A DNA stretch of 64,000 nt from Adineta ricciae (lineage: Eukaryota > Rotifera > Eurotatoria > Adinetida > Adinetidae), in the NCBI GenBank assembly GCA_905250025.1, contig CAJNOJ010000192.1, forward strand, positions 62,001-126,000, read 5' to 3'. Numbering within the stretch: position 1 is the first letter of the stretch; the number at the start of each line of letters is the position of its first letter. Below are positions 46,388 to 57,577 of the stretch, piece after piece. The notes beneath the pieces are model-generated. The model had not been told where the DNA came from, did no database searches, and worked only from the letters and a program-made list of their open reading frames with translations. A program made the position numbers and the translations under genes.

Positions 46388-47996
46388 TACCTATATTCAA
46401 CTTTGTACACATCGTATTTCTGCACTTTACTTCAAATTTTAATTCAAAAATTTATTTCACAAACTTTTATCCTATGAAAGAACAATCCCATAATAATCCG
46501 AAGAGTAAAATCATTTTGGAATACAATATCAGACTTGTGGATTGGGATATAAATCATATGAACGTCTTAACAATCAAATCAGATAGATTAATAGTAAATC
46601 GAAAACGATGACAAATACCATTTGATCAAATTCCGATGTTTTTCGCATGAAATGAGACTGGCTCGATGCCCCAGGTTCAAAATCTACTCACATTCGTTTT
46701 TATGGCATTCTCTTAGCATTGTATAATATTAAGAAATTGAGAGATTATAATTGATAGAATCCTGGAAAGTTTTTGCTGAAAAGATATTATCAATAGTTTT
46801 CGATATTTGCTAATTCCAGTCATATCAATAAAGCTCTTTATCCTCATTCAAATATTATATGTTCTCTTATTTAAATTGGTGGTGTCATTTTTTCTACTAG
46901 ATAACTTGATCTTACAATCTTGTTTTTTCGACTTCATAAACACAATGATTCCATATTCATTAGTTCTAATGAATTTAATTTTTTTATTCAAAAGAAGTGA
47001 TGCGTGGTACCATAACGCAAATAGTTCGTTATAATTAGATGTAGTTGATTTCGTTCGAATCATCGATTTGTAATTGTTCAACATTGTTCAAAATAGAAAA
47101 TCATTTGTGCGAAAACGAACTACGTAAAAAGAGTGAAACCGAAAAGGTTTTCGAATATTCATAAATGTTGATAAGAAATGTATTCTGATCATTCATATGA
47201 TGTTTTTACAGTTGGATCATGTTAAGGACGATATTCTAATAGACTTCTTTTGAATAAAAATGAAAAAGATTTCCTAGTGGAAAAAATTTCGTGTCTGCAC
47301 AATACGTTCATTGAAATACTGAGCCCCCCCTCGACAAGTCTTCTGGAACTTGAGTCTCACTAATATTTCCAATGCAACAGTAGACGATGTCTGCTTTCAT
47401 AAGAAAAATTTCTCAAAATTACAGTAGAAAAGTATTCAGAAATATATCTGATAATTTATATCATATGTTCCACATATATAATATGATCAAAGCGGGATAA
47501 TTAACACGTCTACTATTTCGTTTTTTTCCATATAATTATCAATTTATCTCGCATCATACATTTCAATCCATCTTCCACTTTGATTAATACTTATAATTAC
47601 AACAAAGAATGTCGTCTTTGCATATACCGATCTTTCGAAAAGCTTTCTCACAGATCCATTGAATATTCTCTGATAATCGTCTTTGCCGACAAAATGATAT
47701 GTGTAAAAACTTGAGTGTAGCTTTTAGGATTTCTCTCATGATGTCAAACCATCTTAATTACAATGACATGAGTTATTAATAAAATTTGCATGTATTTGTG
47801 CTAAAGTTCAATCATAAGACAAAGCGAGACGTGTCGCTTTATATCCGTTTTATCTTCTATCTTCTTTCTATTCTCGCATGTTACTATAAACTTAGAATAA
47901 AGGAGAACTTCCAAGAACATGTTTTTTTTTGGTCTATAGTCTTTTACTTTCCCCTTCAGAAATTCGTGAATTCAGTTCACTGTACAGACATTTTTC
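46388..47996. other. Intergenic spacer between GPCR paralogues
   Basis: AT-rich, with no obvious similarity to the spacer upstream of copy 1, so the duplication seems restricted to the gene or is old outside it. A frame at 46384-46611 has no features. It should hold the copy 2 promoter. Confidence 0.4.
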
Positions 47997-48960
47997 ATGA
48001 CGCTGTTTCAAGATGCTCAACAATTATCACTGTATGGTGGCATCGTCTTACTTGTATTCGGTATAATTGGAAATGGGATTAATATTCTAGTCTTTACTAA
48101 AGTGCGTATTTATCGAATCAATCCCTGTACGTTCTATTTTCTCATGGGTTCAATTGACAATCTCTTCTATGTTTGTCTTAATCTTCCCATTCGTATTCTG
48201 ATTGACTTTTTTCAAATTGATGTCATTGGATCATCTGATATATGGTGTAAAATACGAAACTTTCTTCTAATTGCTCCCAGTCTTATCTCCATCACCTTTT
48301 CATGTTTGGCTACCATCGATCAATTTTTCGTCACATCAAAGATTAACTTCCTTCGAAATTGTAGTCAAATTAAATGGGCACATCGAGTATCGATCATTGT
48401 CATCATTTTTTGGTGTGTTTATTGTATTCATATATTCTTCGTTGCTCACATTGTACCCAGTACGAATGTTTGCACAAGTGACAATCCAAGTTATCTTGTC
48501 TATTCAGCAGTGTATCTACTTGCGATCATTTGTGGAATACCCGTTAGCATCATGACTTTGTTTGGAATTTTGACGTATCGCAACATTCGCCAAACGATAC
48601 GTCCTGCTGAGTTACACTATGATCGTCAATTGATACGCATGACATTGATTCATGTTGCACTTGTTGCTGTTAGTTTAATACCGTTTGGAATTAATAATGC
48701 GTATAGTTTAATTACAGCTGGAACAGTGAAAAATCTGAATCGACAGATGATAGAATATCTTGTTAGTACAATTACGACTTTGGGTACATATCTATACTAT
48801 GTGGTAAGTTGAACGCGTTTCGTTCATGAAGATTATGTCATTCAATTTATTTTTGAAGGGAAGTTGTTATACGTTCTTATTAACATCGAATCGATTTCGT
48901 CAACAAGTGAAAAAGGAAATCATATATTGGCATCGAAAAAATATAATCGGACCTGCATAA
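47997..48960 (+). CDS. Class A GPCR, rotifer-expanded family (tandem copy 2)
   Basis: Exon 1 is 47997-48803, the intron 48804-48858 (GTAAGT...TTGAAG) and exon 2 48859-48960. It has the same length, intron position and phase as copy 1. A run of 41 residues from TM1 into TM2 (from LLVFGIIGNG to NLFY) and one of 35 around TM3-loop-TM4 (LISITFSCL to KWAHR) are identical in the two. The extracellular parts differ strongly (IRILIDFFQIDVIGSSD against IRLLTDSYGVDIYGGSD), as do TM4 to the second extracellular loop and the C-terminal third. It keeps ATIDQFFVTS in place of DRY. Likely the same G-protein coupling with different ligand specificity (inference). Confidence 0.9.
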
Positions 48961-49562
48961 GATTGTGAGAAGAAAGACTTTGACTACAAGTACTTCTCTT
49001 TGATCTAGACGCTCAATTAATTCTGATATTTTTAGTTTAGTTTTGCGTGTGACTAAACCATTAAAGAGTGTATAAATTCTATTCATGTCAATAAAACAAT
49101 GTGTGAGCAAATTCTTCATCAGAATAAGATTAGCCTTTTCATTGTACGATCACCTCGCATTCTTTCGCCGAAATCAGTATTTATCATACTAATCATTAGG
49201 AAGAGAAAAAAGAAAACGAGAATTACGTTATCTTTTTTTTTTATTAGCAGAAGAAGAGATCCCACGGACCATGCTGGTCCTATAGGGACAACTGAGAAGC
49301 GCGCGACGTACTGATATTGTGAATGATAACGACTGAAAAATAGGAAGAGAAAAATAATAAGAAGAAAACGGCGGTTAGTGAGTTTGTGGCACGTAGAGAG
49401 AGAGAGACGATTTGATCAACAAATGATTTTGGCAAAACGCTGAGAGCAAATAGCGTCGAGAAGATATGCAATGTAAATAGATTACAAGGAGACTGACTGG
49501 ATATACTAATGTAAATGTTTTTTTGTTTCATTCTCATATATGAGGCCACGTTTTCTTTTTTC

Positions 49563-50219
49563 CTAATGCATTTCGTTCTCCTTGTTTCTGTCGCTTTCCA
49601 TCTGGATCTTGGCCAAGATAGCATTTAATTTCTCATTTTGTTTTACTAATCGCTGCTCCAATTCATGTTTTAATTCAATCACAGATATTGTCTTCAGACT
49701 GGAGTTCACCGGTAAGTTATTGTTTGTGTTCTCTTGGTTCGTTCTGTTACTTGCCTCAGTACTAACGTACCGAACTACCCACGGACCCACGAACTTTTTC
49801 ATGACCTTGATAAGAATACCACCTAGTATTACTCCCGTTACCAGTATGATCATAAAATCTTTCCATGAGAGATAAGGACGAGGACCACCAGTTACACGCT
49901 TTTCAATTTCTTTTTTTTCGAGTATTTCCTTCACGTAACTCGAGTTTGCATAATTGTTAACCATGACACTAAATTCATTCTCAATATTTTTGATTTTGTT
50001 GTTGTGGTTAACTATTGTGTTGATCAAGCCTTTATTTTTGTTCACATTGGTTAGATGGTCTTCTTCCTTGTGTGTGTTCGTTCTCTCTCGATGTCTTGCC
50101 GCAGCTAGTGCTACTTGCAAGTTTCGATCGAGCTTCGACACCTCCTGAGCGTAGGACCAGCATATTGCATTGTGCGTGAATACAACGAAGATGAAATACC
50201 AGCTGTTTAATAACATCAT
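49563..50219 (-). CDS. Retrotransposon ORF3: signal peptide, coiled coils and transmembrane span
   Basis: Intact 218-codon frame from a double ATG (50214-50219), lying between ORF2 and the poly(A) end of the element. Residues 1-25 form a signal peptide (LNSWYFIFVVFTHNAICWS). Then comes an Arg/Lys/Asn-rich helical ectodomain with likely coiled coil (NHNNKIKNIENEFSVMVNNY) and an NSS sequon. One membrane span follows (FMIILVTGVILGGILIKVM), and then a C-terminal domain ending in a second heptad-rich helix (VIELKHELEQRLVKQNEKLN). No homologous family was recognised. A membrane-protein ORF is not part of a standard LINE. Unlike ORF1 and ORF2 in the same copy, it contains no stop. It might be an envelope-like or membrane-targeting accessory protein, or a captured host gene; the function is unknown. 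Confidence 0.65.
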   Translation of the reverse strand: MMLLNSWYFIFVVFTHNAICWSYAQEVSKLDRNLQVALAAARHRERTNTHKEEDHLTNVNKNKGLINTIVNHNNKIKNIENEFSVMVNNYANSSYVKEILEKKEIEKRVTGGPRPYLSWKDFMIILVTGVILGGILIKVMKKFVGPWVVRYVSTEASNRTNQENTNNNLPVNSSLKTISVIELKHELEQRLVKQNEKLNAILAKIQMESDRNKENEMH

Positions 50220-50555
50220 TGCAATACTTGTGTTTTTTTTTCAGTAACGGTGATAATAATTGTGATAGTAGTATACTAAGTTTTGTTATACGTATATATA
50301 GAGTGATGAGCAAGTAGAGAACAAGAGGGGAGACTGGAATGTATATTCATTTCTCTGCCCTGTTCTTTTGTTTCCTTTTTCTCTGTATCCTGATCCTCGA
50401 TTTATTTTAATCGTTTCGTGATTTTGTTCGGTTTCTTTCTCTTCTTCTTTCCTCATCTCTTCTTCCGCCTCTCTCCTGATTCTCTCTTGTTCCTCTCCTC
50501 TTTTTGCCAACGTAACCATGTGCATTCCATTTGTATTGAGATGTTGATTGTTCAG
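50220..50555. other. Spacer between ORF2 and ORF3 of the retrotransposon
   Basis: A pyrimidine-rich stretch on the plus strand (purine-rich on the element strand, about 50400-50510), with no coding support. It may separate ORF2 from ORF3 and could hold a promoter or internal initiation site for ORF3. Confidence 0.3.
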
Positions 50556-53300
50556 TTAGTATGTTTCTGGAAATTGTGCAAAGCATAGGAGTTCATCTTC
50601 ACTTATTGATGTGACCGAGTTAGAGGTACCGTGTGTCACTATCCATTCTAGAACCATTCCCAGTACATCGGTACGCGGTACAAATCTTCTAGATCTATAC
50701 AGACAACGTATCCGTTTACGACTATCCAACCATGCTGTACGATGTGTGTTTAGCGAGGATTGTTCTAGTATCAGAAAGCCATCTGTTGCTCTTGACCAGG
50801 CTTTTAGGTATTTTCCCAGTATGAATAACACAGATCTTTTAATGGTCTTTCATTATACAGAATCGAGAAGGAATAGTCATTCCAACATTGTCCGCGATAG
50901 ATTCTTTTCAGCAGCGTAAGGTAACAATGGCTTAATTCTGCTCTTTGACATTCCGTGAACAAGGGAAATAGACTGAATATCCATGTAAAATAAGGTAATA
51001 CAAAGGTGGAGAAGAGAACACGTTTCAATTTTGTCGAGGAGGTGCCACTATATGTGAAGGAGTTTACCAGTGCTGCCCATTGTCGAGTTAATACACGAGT
51101 TTTATTTATAATATTTCCCCATCCTAACTTTGTTGTAAGCCAATATCCTAGTTATTTGAAGGATTTACTCCATTCTATCGGGTGTCCACCACATTGTAAT
51201 TTGGGCATTGAATCTGGATACTTTACTGCCCGTACTGAGAACATAGCTTGTGTTTTCGCGTAGTTAATTGTTTGCACTGCAAGAATTGAGTAGAATTCCA
51301 GTTGCTCAAAAAAGGTATGGAGTCGTCTTTCAAGATCTATACACTGTAGTCCGAATTTTACTCCCATATGGTCAGCTAGTACTGCAGCAAGATCGTCAGC
51401 GAAGAAGAAACACATAGCTCTCGGCAGGAATTGTGCTATATCACTGTGGTAGGTTATGAAGAGAGTAGGTGTGACGCTCGACCCTTGTGGTCCTCCCCTA
51501 TTAATCGTGAACCACCTAGACTTTTCCCCTTGCATCTCGACTATGGCTCTACGATCATTTAGCCATGCGTTGATTCAGTTGACGTATAGTCGAGGTATAC
51601 CAAGCCGTGTCAATTTTCCCAGACACCCTTCGAACCATAATTGGTCGAAGGCTGACTTGAAATCCACTAAGACCGTGGTTACCGGCGCGCTGTTGGACAT
51701 GTACGACTCCAGCTGTTCAATCAAAAGTAGTAATCGTGTTTGGAAACGGTAGTTTGCACGAAATCCAGATTGATTATCAGGAAGTATGCCTTTATCATTT
51801 AGTACAGTTAAGAATCGATTGAGAAATAATCTTTCATAGACTTCGAGAAAAGAGTCGAGTAGAGATATTGGTCTTGTTTGATCTAGAGTACAAAGTGCAT
51901 TTTTCTTAGTCAGTAGTAACATCCTGGCTTCCTTGAATTTCCGTCATATATATCCTTTGGAGAACGAGTCGTTGTACACGCGAGCAAAGAGATACCAATA
52001 GTTTTGCGGAATTTTGTCGAGAATATATGAAGACAGGCCATGTGCATATAGTGATCGTTTCTTTTTCCTGGTGCGTAGAATTCTGAAGATTTCTGGATAG
52101 GTAACGACTGGTATTTTCTCAATATCATTTTCTACCTGCGTTAGTGGAGCGTCGAGATAGAGATGAGACCGAATTACGATTGGTTCCTTAAAATATCTTT
52201 GTAGTAATCTGCAGCTATATCAGCCATCCTTTGGGGCTCTTTGATTACATCTCCACTTGGAGAGATGAAACCTTTTAATGAGGACGACACCGTTCTAAAG
52301 TGCCGTTTTGTTTTACTCCAAAATACCATAGAGATTTCCGTTGCTAAGTTTCTTCGTTCAAGATGCTCCTTCAGTTGGTGTCGTGCTATATTGCGAATGC
52401 GATGGGCTTCTTCTCGTAATCGTACGTCACCTTTCTGTTTTGCCTTGAACGACAGAGATCGACTTGTTGCTAATAGACTAACTAAATCGGGTGGAATTGA
52501 TGACCTAGTATGGTTGCGCGGAAAGTAGTGTTTGCATCTGTGTACCAGGGGAGATAGAAATGAGACGAAACTTTCGTAGGTATCGTTTGTAAGTTCCTGC
52601 TCCCATCTATTTTCCCAGTAGTCGGTAGTGTACGATAGCATAGATGAGAAGACCTTCCACCTTGTGCGAGATCCTTCCACATTCTCCACCACATCACCTG
52701 TACACACCAGCAATAGGGGTTTATGATCACTCGTTGTAAAGCCTTCATATGTTTGAACTGTTAAATCTATTTCAGCTGCTATTGCATAGTCGATCATGCG
52801 GTCCAATCTAAGAGAGGTGTTTGTATTAGGTATTACTGGACCCAGCGAGCAATTATCCATCCATTCGAAAATTTCTTTGGCTTTATCTCCATCTTGTTCA
52901 AGATCAATGTTGAAGTCTCCCATAATCATACAGCGGTTGGTGGTAGATGCAGATAGGTCATTCCACTTCCATGTCTTACTATCCGGTGCATATAGCGCTA
53001 TGAGTCTGGCTGTTTTTTATAATGCTAGATCGATTATACAGACGTTCGGTAGTGTACAATTTGTTCTTGTAGCATGTATGCCCTACCTAACCGGGAACAA
53101 TACTCCACTATGCGCATTTTCACCAGGTTGGCAGAAATAATTAAAATCAGTATACGTTGCACCTAACAGTTTGAAATCAACCTGGCCTACTTCACCTAGA
53201 CAGATAACATCAGCACAATAAGTTCTTGCCAGCAGAACTACTTCACCCCATGTTAGGATATATGTTATCTAGATATTTCCATGTCCTTTTCTTTCATTCT
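50556..53300 (-). pseudogene. Retrotransposon ORF2: APE-type endonuclease and reverse transcriptase (broken)
   Basis: Endonuclease motifs are ADVICLGEV (metal-binding Glu), IMGDFNIDL and TTSDHKPLLL. The reverse transcriptase follows with TRPISLLDSFLEVYERLFLN, GFRANYRFQTRLLL, LVDFKSAFDQLW, GGPQGSSVTPTLF and the active-site FFADDLAAVL (FADD form). A long thumb/C-terminal region ends near 50556. The frame is interrupted by stops near 53085 and 53020 (endonuclease), 51948 and 51580 (RT), 51162 (after RT), and by frameshifts near 52170 and 50825. The APE-EN plus RT order places the element among jockey/I/CR1-type LINEs. The gene is inactive in this copy. Confidence 0.85.
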
Positions 53301-53716
53301 CTGCTTTCATTCGTTCTTTCTTGTCGTCCTTTCTATATGACGGTTGATATATGTATAGATGGGATTTATCCTATATCTTGTTGTGTGTTGTTTTTTTCCT
53401 TGGTGGTTCAATATATATAGGCTCGACTTTCCGGAGGGAGACACGGGGGCAAGCGAGCGACATTCTAAGTCCATCTCAGGCTTAGACCTCGAACATTGAA
53501 ACATAAAATATGTAGATGTGTGTATGATTTTTGTGCAGACGTTTTTGAAATACTTTCCACTTTTGTGGCAAATCAGATATAAAAACAAAAGCATGCCATT
53601 CGATAAGAATTTCAGCAAGAAGATAAGATTCACCTTGCGTAAGCGATTTACAAGCCATGTCAAGAAGCACTTTGCCTTGTGATTCAGTTTGCGATTGTTT
53701 TGAGGGCTACAGATCA

Positions 53717-55635
53717 TCATGTACTAGCAGAAATAGCTGCTCTGTACTCAAACAATGTTTTTACTTGTTCCTGCCAGTGGGCTTTCCATTTGTTACTTTG
53801 TGAACCTTGTGGATCTAGAAGTGTTGTACATACGTTCTGTAACATAGTGATGGTTTTCATTGAGAAATCTGCAAACTTTTGCTCCATGTTCATTAAGTTA
53901 TTTTCTAACTGGTCCGTTTGTTGTTTCGTTTCGGAGTATCTTGTTGTTATTTCTTGTTTCAGTTCTGCTAACGACTGACGAGTCCGAACCGCAACTTCTT
54001 CCATCCTAGTTAGAATTGGATCGAGTTTTTTCGATAACAAGATATTTTGATCCACTTATGTTTCCCGAACTAGCGACACATAAGATGGTCCTCCATTTGT
54101 TGCACGATATATCGGTTTATTCCCCGTTGTTGGATGTTGACTGCTTGTTCTATCCACATTTGGTAGTGAATTCGCCAGTAGGTTTTTCGTTAGAGCTGCT
54201 CGATAATTCCTTACTACTTTACATTGATTATCGCTCGAAACATGTGCACCGCCACAGTGTATGCATTTCAGTATACCTGAGCATTGGTGATCTTTTAGAT
54301 TAGCACATTTTTCACCACATGTTTTACAGGTTGATTCATTCTTTTGTGAGCAATTTTTTCTAAAATGTCCAATTCCGTAGCAGTTGGAGCAAATAAGGAC
54401 ATTTTCTTGAGTGAAGCATTCCACCACTTTGTATTTCATATGCAAATTTAATACTTCACCTGTTGCTAGGAGATCATTACGAGCTCTTAATGAGCTAAAT
54501 TCCAGTTTCACAGCACGCACTGGTTGTTGTGCTTTATTCCGTAGACGGATAACATTGATTATATCGGAATGCTTATCTTTCAGCTCTTGGACAAAGTCCC
54601 CCCAATCAGTCTGTAGTGAGACCGATGATAGTACTAGTGCAAGTTGTGGTGGAATCGATGGTTTTCTTATTGTATATTGACAGTTTGCTAGTGTTGTAGG
54701 CCAGTTACTTTGTTCGTATAGAAACGAGAACGATTCAGCATTTTCAACAAATATTAAGATACAATGTTCGTTGTTTTCTGCCCTCCATTTTCGATACGCA
54801 ATCGTTTTCAATTCGAAGTTTCGTTTCTTGGTGGAGTACTTTATTAATCCACCTACTACCATTTTCACTCGCACTTTCATCAGTAAATATTAATGAGAAG
54901 GGAGAGAGAGGGTACCGGGTGGTAGCTTAGCGACAGGCAGCAACTGTTAGTTATTGCTCATTATCGTTTTCAGGACCATTTGTTAGGATTTGATTATTTC
55001 TTACTAGCTGGTTAGAACTATATTGTTGTTGCACGTGTACTTCGTCATTCCCTTTACGACTGCTTCCTTTTACTCTTCGGTGCATTGTTAAGATTAGCAT
55101 AGCGAAGAGTTTGTGGATATTGATGTGTTGGGTGAGTGTTTGTTTCAGATAGTCCACTTGTATCATTACGTCCCCTTTTGTTCTGCGACAGAATGGGAGT
55201 TGATGATTCAGTAGGTTTAATCATTGAAAATATTGGTTGAGCAATTACATTGTTGACCGTTGAATATCCAGGATGTTGCATACGTTCTTGACTCATGATA
55301 GAATGTGGCATTTCGTACTGATGCATGGTGTTGATCACGTTGTTCGACGATCCTGTGTGCTGTTGATGATAATACGGTGTGGGCGCATTAGCTGTAATAA
55401 TCTGGTTGGCTATATTATTTTGGTACGGATGTTGCACATATATGTATGTCTGTGCTCTATCTGTTGTTTGAGCAGTGATTAGTGGATTATAGTATACAAT
55501 TGGCTGTTCTTGATTTGTGTTGTTATTAACGATCGTTGGTACATCTGTTAACAATGTATAAACTGGAGCATTTTCGCGCACCGGCGCCTGCTGCTGCTCC
55601 AAATGATGAAGGGTCGGCTGATCTGATTGAGACAT
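53717..55635 (-). pseudogene. Retrotransposon ORF1: Gln/Asn-rich part and CCHC zinc-knuckle part (broken)
   Basis: The 5' part (55054-55635) starts at an ATG and is rich in Gln, Asn, Pro and Tyr, like low-complexity RNA-binding regions. The 3' part (54056-54880) has an RRM-like stretch and three cysteine knuckles: CSNCYGIGHFRKNC, CKTCGEKCANLKDHQC and CIHCGGAHVSSDNQC. A TAA at about 54056-54058 separates it from an in-frame coiled-coil tail (53717-54055: LAELKQEITTRYSETKQQTD). Between 54951 and 55054 a frameshift links the two halves poorly. ORF1 proteins of LINEs bind the element RNA in a ribonucleoprotein particle. Confidence 0.75.
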
Positions 55636-55654
55636 TTGTCCTCAAGTGTTCCCT

Positions 55655-56362
55655 AGACCAGTAATCCGGGATGCGGATCTCGTCGGAAAACCCCGGAGCC
55701 GACAGGATCTGGCGGGTTGTGTAGGTTTTCATACCTACAATTTTCATTGACTTTCGCGATATTTTATATTTGAATATATTCATTTATTGAAATTATTTAT
55801 ATAAAACACAACGAAAAGACTTACAAAAAAGAGAAATAGATGAAAAACAATTTTTACCTAACGATATTTTTCAATAAACAAATTAAAAATATTGCTAATA
55901 CATAAAAAAATTTCTAATAAAATATTCAATCCTGAAATAAAAACAATAAACTGAAATTGCTGATAAGTATTGTAAACAAATCTAATTCCCGCAAAACGGA
56001 AATAAAAATGACTGTATACTATCGACGAAATGAATATTTTTCATACAGATCGTCATATGACTTGCTGACCATCTAGAAAAACTGTTAATAAATGACACTC
56101 TGAAGCATACAGTTAATCTTTGTAAATAATAGGAATCTACTTGCAAACATACTGATAAATGTCAGTTATTATGAGTCGAATATTGTCTAAAGATCATTAA
56201 AAACCTATCATGAGTAAGGATACACTGGAATATATTACATAGTATCTATAAAACCCTAATGGTTCCGAAACTTTGCGACAGTCGGATTATGTCGGATCCA
56301 CAGGTTCCGAATGTCGGAAATCTCGGGATCCGACAGGATCCGCTGAGGTAGTTTCGACCTGG
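55655..56362. repeat. 5' region of the retrotransposon with GGATCC-type repeats
   Basis: Two related GC-rich blocks (55655-55725 and 56281-56362) share a CGACAGGATC core and bracket an AT-rich ~550-bp stretch. The second block contains GGATCCGACAGGATCCG and TTCGACCTGG, also seen at 33415-33515. They may be internal promoter or 5' UTR repeats of this LINE family. Confidence 0.5.
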
Positions 56363-56576
56363 TTTGCTATTGAGCACTTATATTGGTGTAAGACAATGAA
56401 AAGACAATGAATGAGAATCTTCTTTTTTATTTGTATAAGATTAGGAAAGAAAAGAAAAGAGCAGACGCATCTTATCGCTAAAGTGTATTTTTGAAAAAAG
56501 AGAATTACGTTATCTTCAATATATTTATCGTTTATATATCGTTTCATTTATAGTGCTCTCTCACATTCAAAGGAAA

Positions 56577-57577
56577 ATGCAACTCTTCATCTTATTTTTC
56601 CTTTTAACAATTCAATTTCCCGGTAATAATCCACTGCAATGCATGTATCACTATGGTGTTCTTACCATTCCATCAGTGAACACATTAGATCTCCCTAAAA
56701 TCAAAGAACAAATAAACCAATCGGTCACTATTAAGAATAAAACAAGTTGTTACGCACACGTTGCCTTATTTTCTGATTCGCAAACTTTGGTTCTTATTTT
56801 CGACGAAGTACATTTATTCAGTTTTACGACCAATGTTGATGTTGCCGTTATGACTACTATCAATCTGTTGCGGAATGAAAATGAGACATTATTCAACAAT
56901 ATGATCGCATTTCTATGTGATAAGGAAGATCAATGCAATCGACTATTCATATTTGATTATCTTGAATGGTTATTCAGTGCAAGATTCGAAAGTGTTGCAG
57001 CTGCAGCACGACCGTTGCTTCTTCCGCAGAACAGTCAAACAGGTAATAAAATATTTTAGTTGTATAAGTAAAGATAAAAATCTCCTTAGGCGTGTGTTAT
57101 ATTGATGAAAAAGGGAATAGTCGACAATGCTCAAGTCGTGTTTGCTCATTTGCTATTCAAAATAACGAAACAGAGCGTGGGTGTTATCAAACCTATACAA
57201 GTATAATGACTCTCGGAATCGGAATGAAAATGACTCTCCGGAAAACTGAACAGCAAGATTTAACTTTTACTCAATCATTTGATCTTCTTGCTTATATTTG
57301 TTTTGGTAATTTATGTAATAGCAAAACGAATGACGAGCAAGTTAAGCAAATAGTGAAAGATTATTACAATGTTTCTTCTTTGGAAATAATGTTAAAAGAG
57401 AAATTTAATCGAGAATATTTACCAGATGTGTCCTCGACGACCAGTATAACAGTCAAAACCACGTCGATGTTGTCAACTGATCAAATGACTACGAAGTCAC
57501 AAGGCCAAATCAACTCGAGTTCGAAATTTCCTCTCATCTATGTGGGATTTCTCTTCTTGATTGAAAAATTCTTTTAA
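56577..57577 (+). CDS. Secreted, probably GPI-anchored Cys-containing protein (Ly6-like pattern)
   Basis: Exon 1 is 56577-57042, the intron 57043-57089 and exon 2 57090-57577, about 317 residues. The signal peptide is QLFILFFLLTIQFPG. Exon 1 ends its first module with CDKEDQCNRLFIFDY. Exon 2 carries Cys in GVCYIDEKG, QCSSRVCSF and GCYQTY, and ends its module with YICFGNLCN; the terminal LCN recalls Ly6/three-finger domains. A Ser/Thr-rich stalk follows, then a C-terminal hydrophobic tail (FPLIYVGFLFLIEKFF) with no charged end, as in GPI signals. Several N-glycosylation sites. Surface role unknown. The start was taken at MQLF because the upstream ATG would place a polar stretch before the signal peptide. 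It begins 60 bp after the retrotransposon target duplication. Confidence 0.7.

Larger units (their letters stand above)
49218..56516 (-). mobile_element. Complete-length non-LTR retrotransposon with 17-bp target-site duplication
   Basis: GAGAATTACGTTATCTT occurs at 49218-49234 and again at 56500-56516, flanking about 7.27 kb. On the minus strand the element ends at the left in a poly(A) (T run at 49234-49242), as expected for target-primed reverse transcription. Order along the element: a 5' region of ~860 bp with a GGATCC repeat, a Gln/Asn-rich ORF1 part, a CCHC-finger ORF1 part, ORF2 (APE-type endonuclease plus reverse transcriptase), a third ORF, then the poly(A). Nonsense and frameshift changes in ORF1 and ORF2 make this copy dead, although its ends are intact. 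The duplication boundaries are read directly; the possibility that the AT-rich 55785-56280 part is a separate insertion is open. Confidence 0.85.

Noticed and set aside
50286-50525. Lys/Glu-rich minus-strand open frame between ORF2 and ORF3
   Set aside because: Purine-rich strand translating to low-complexity charged residues; overlaps no conserved pattern.
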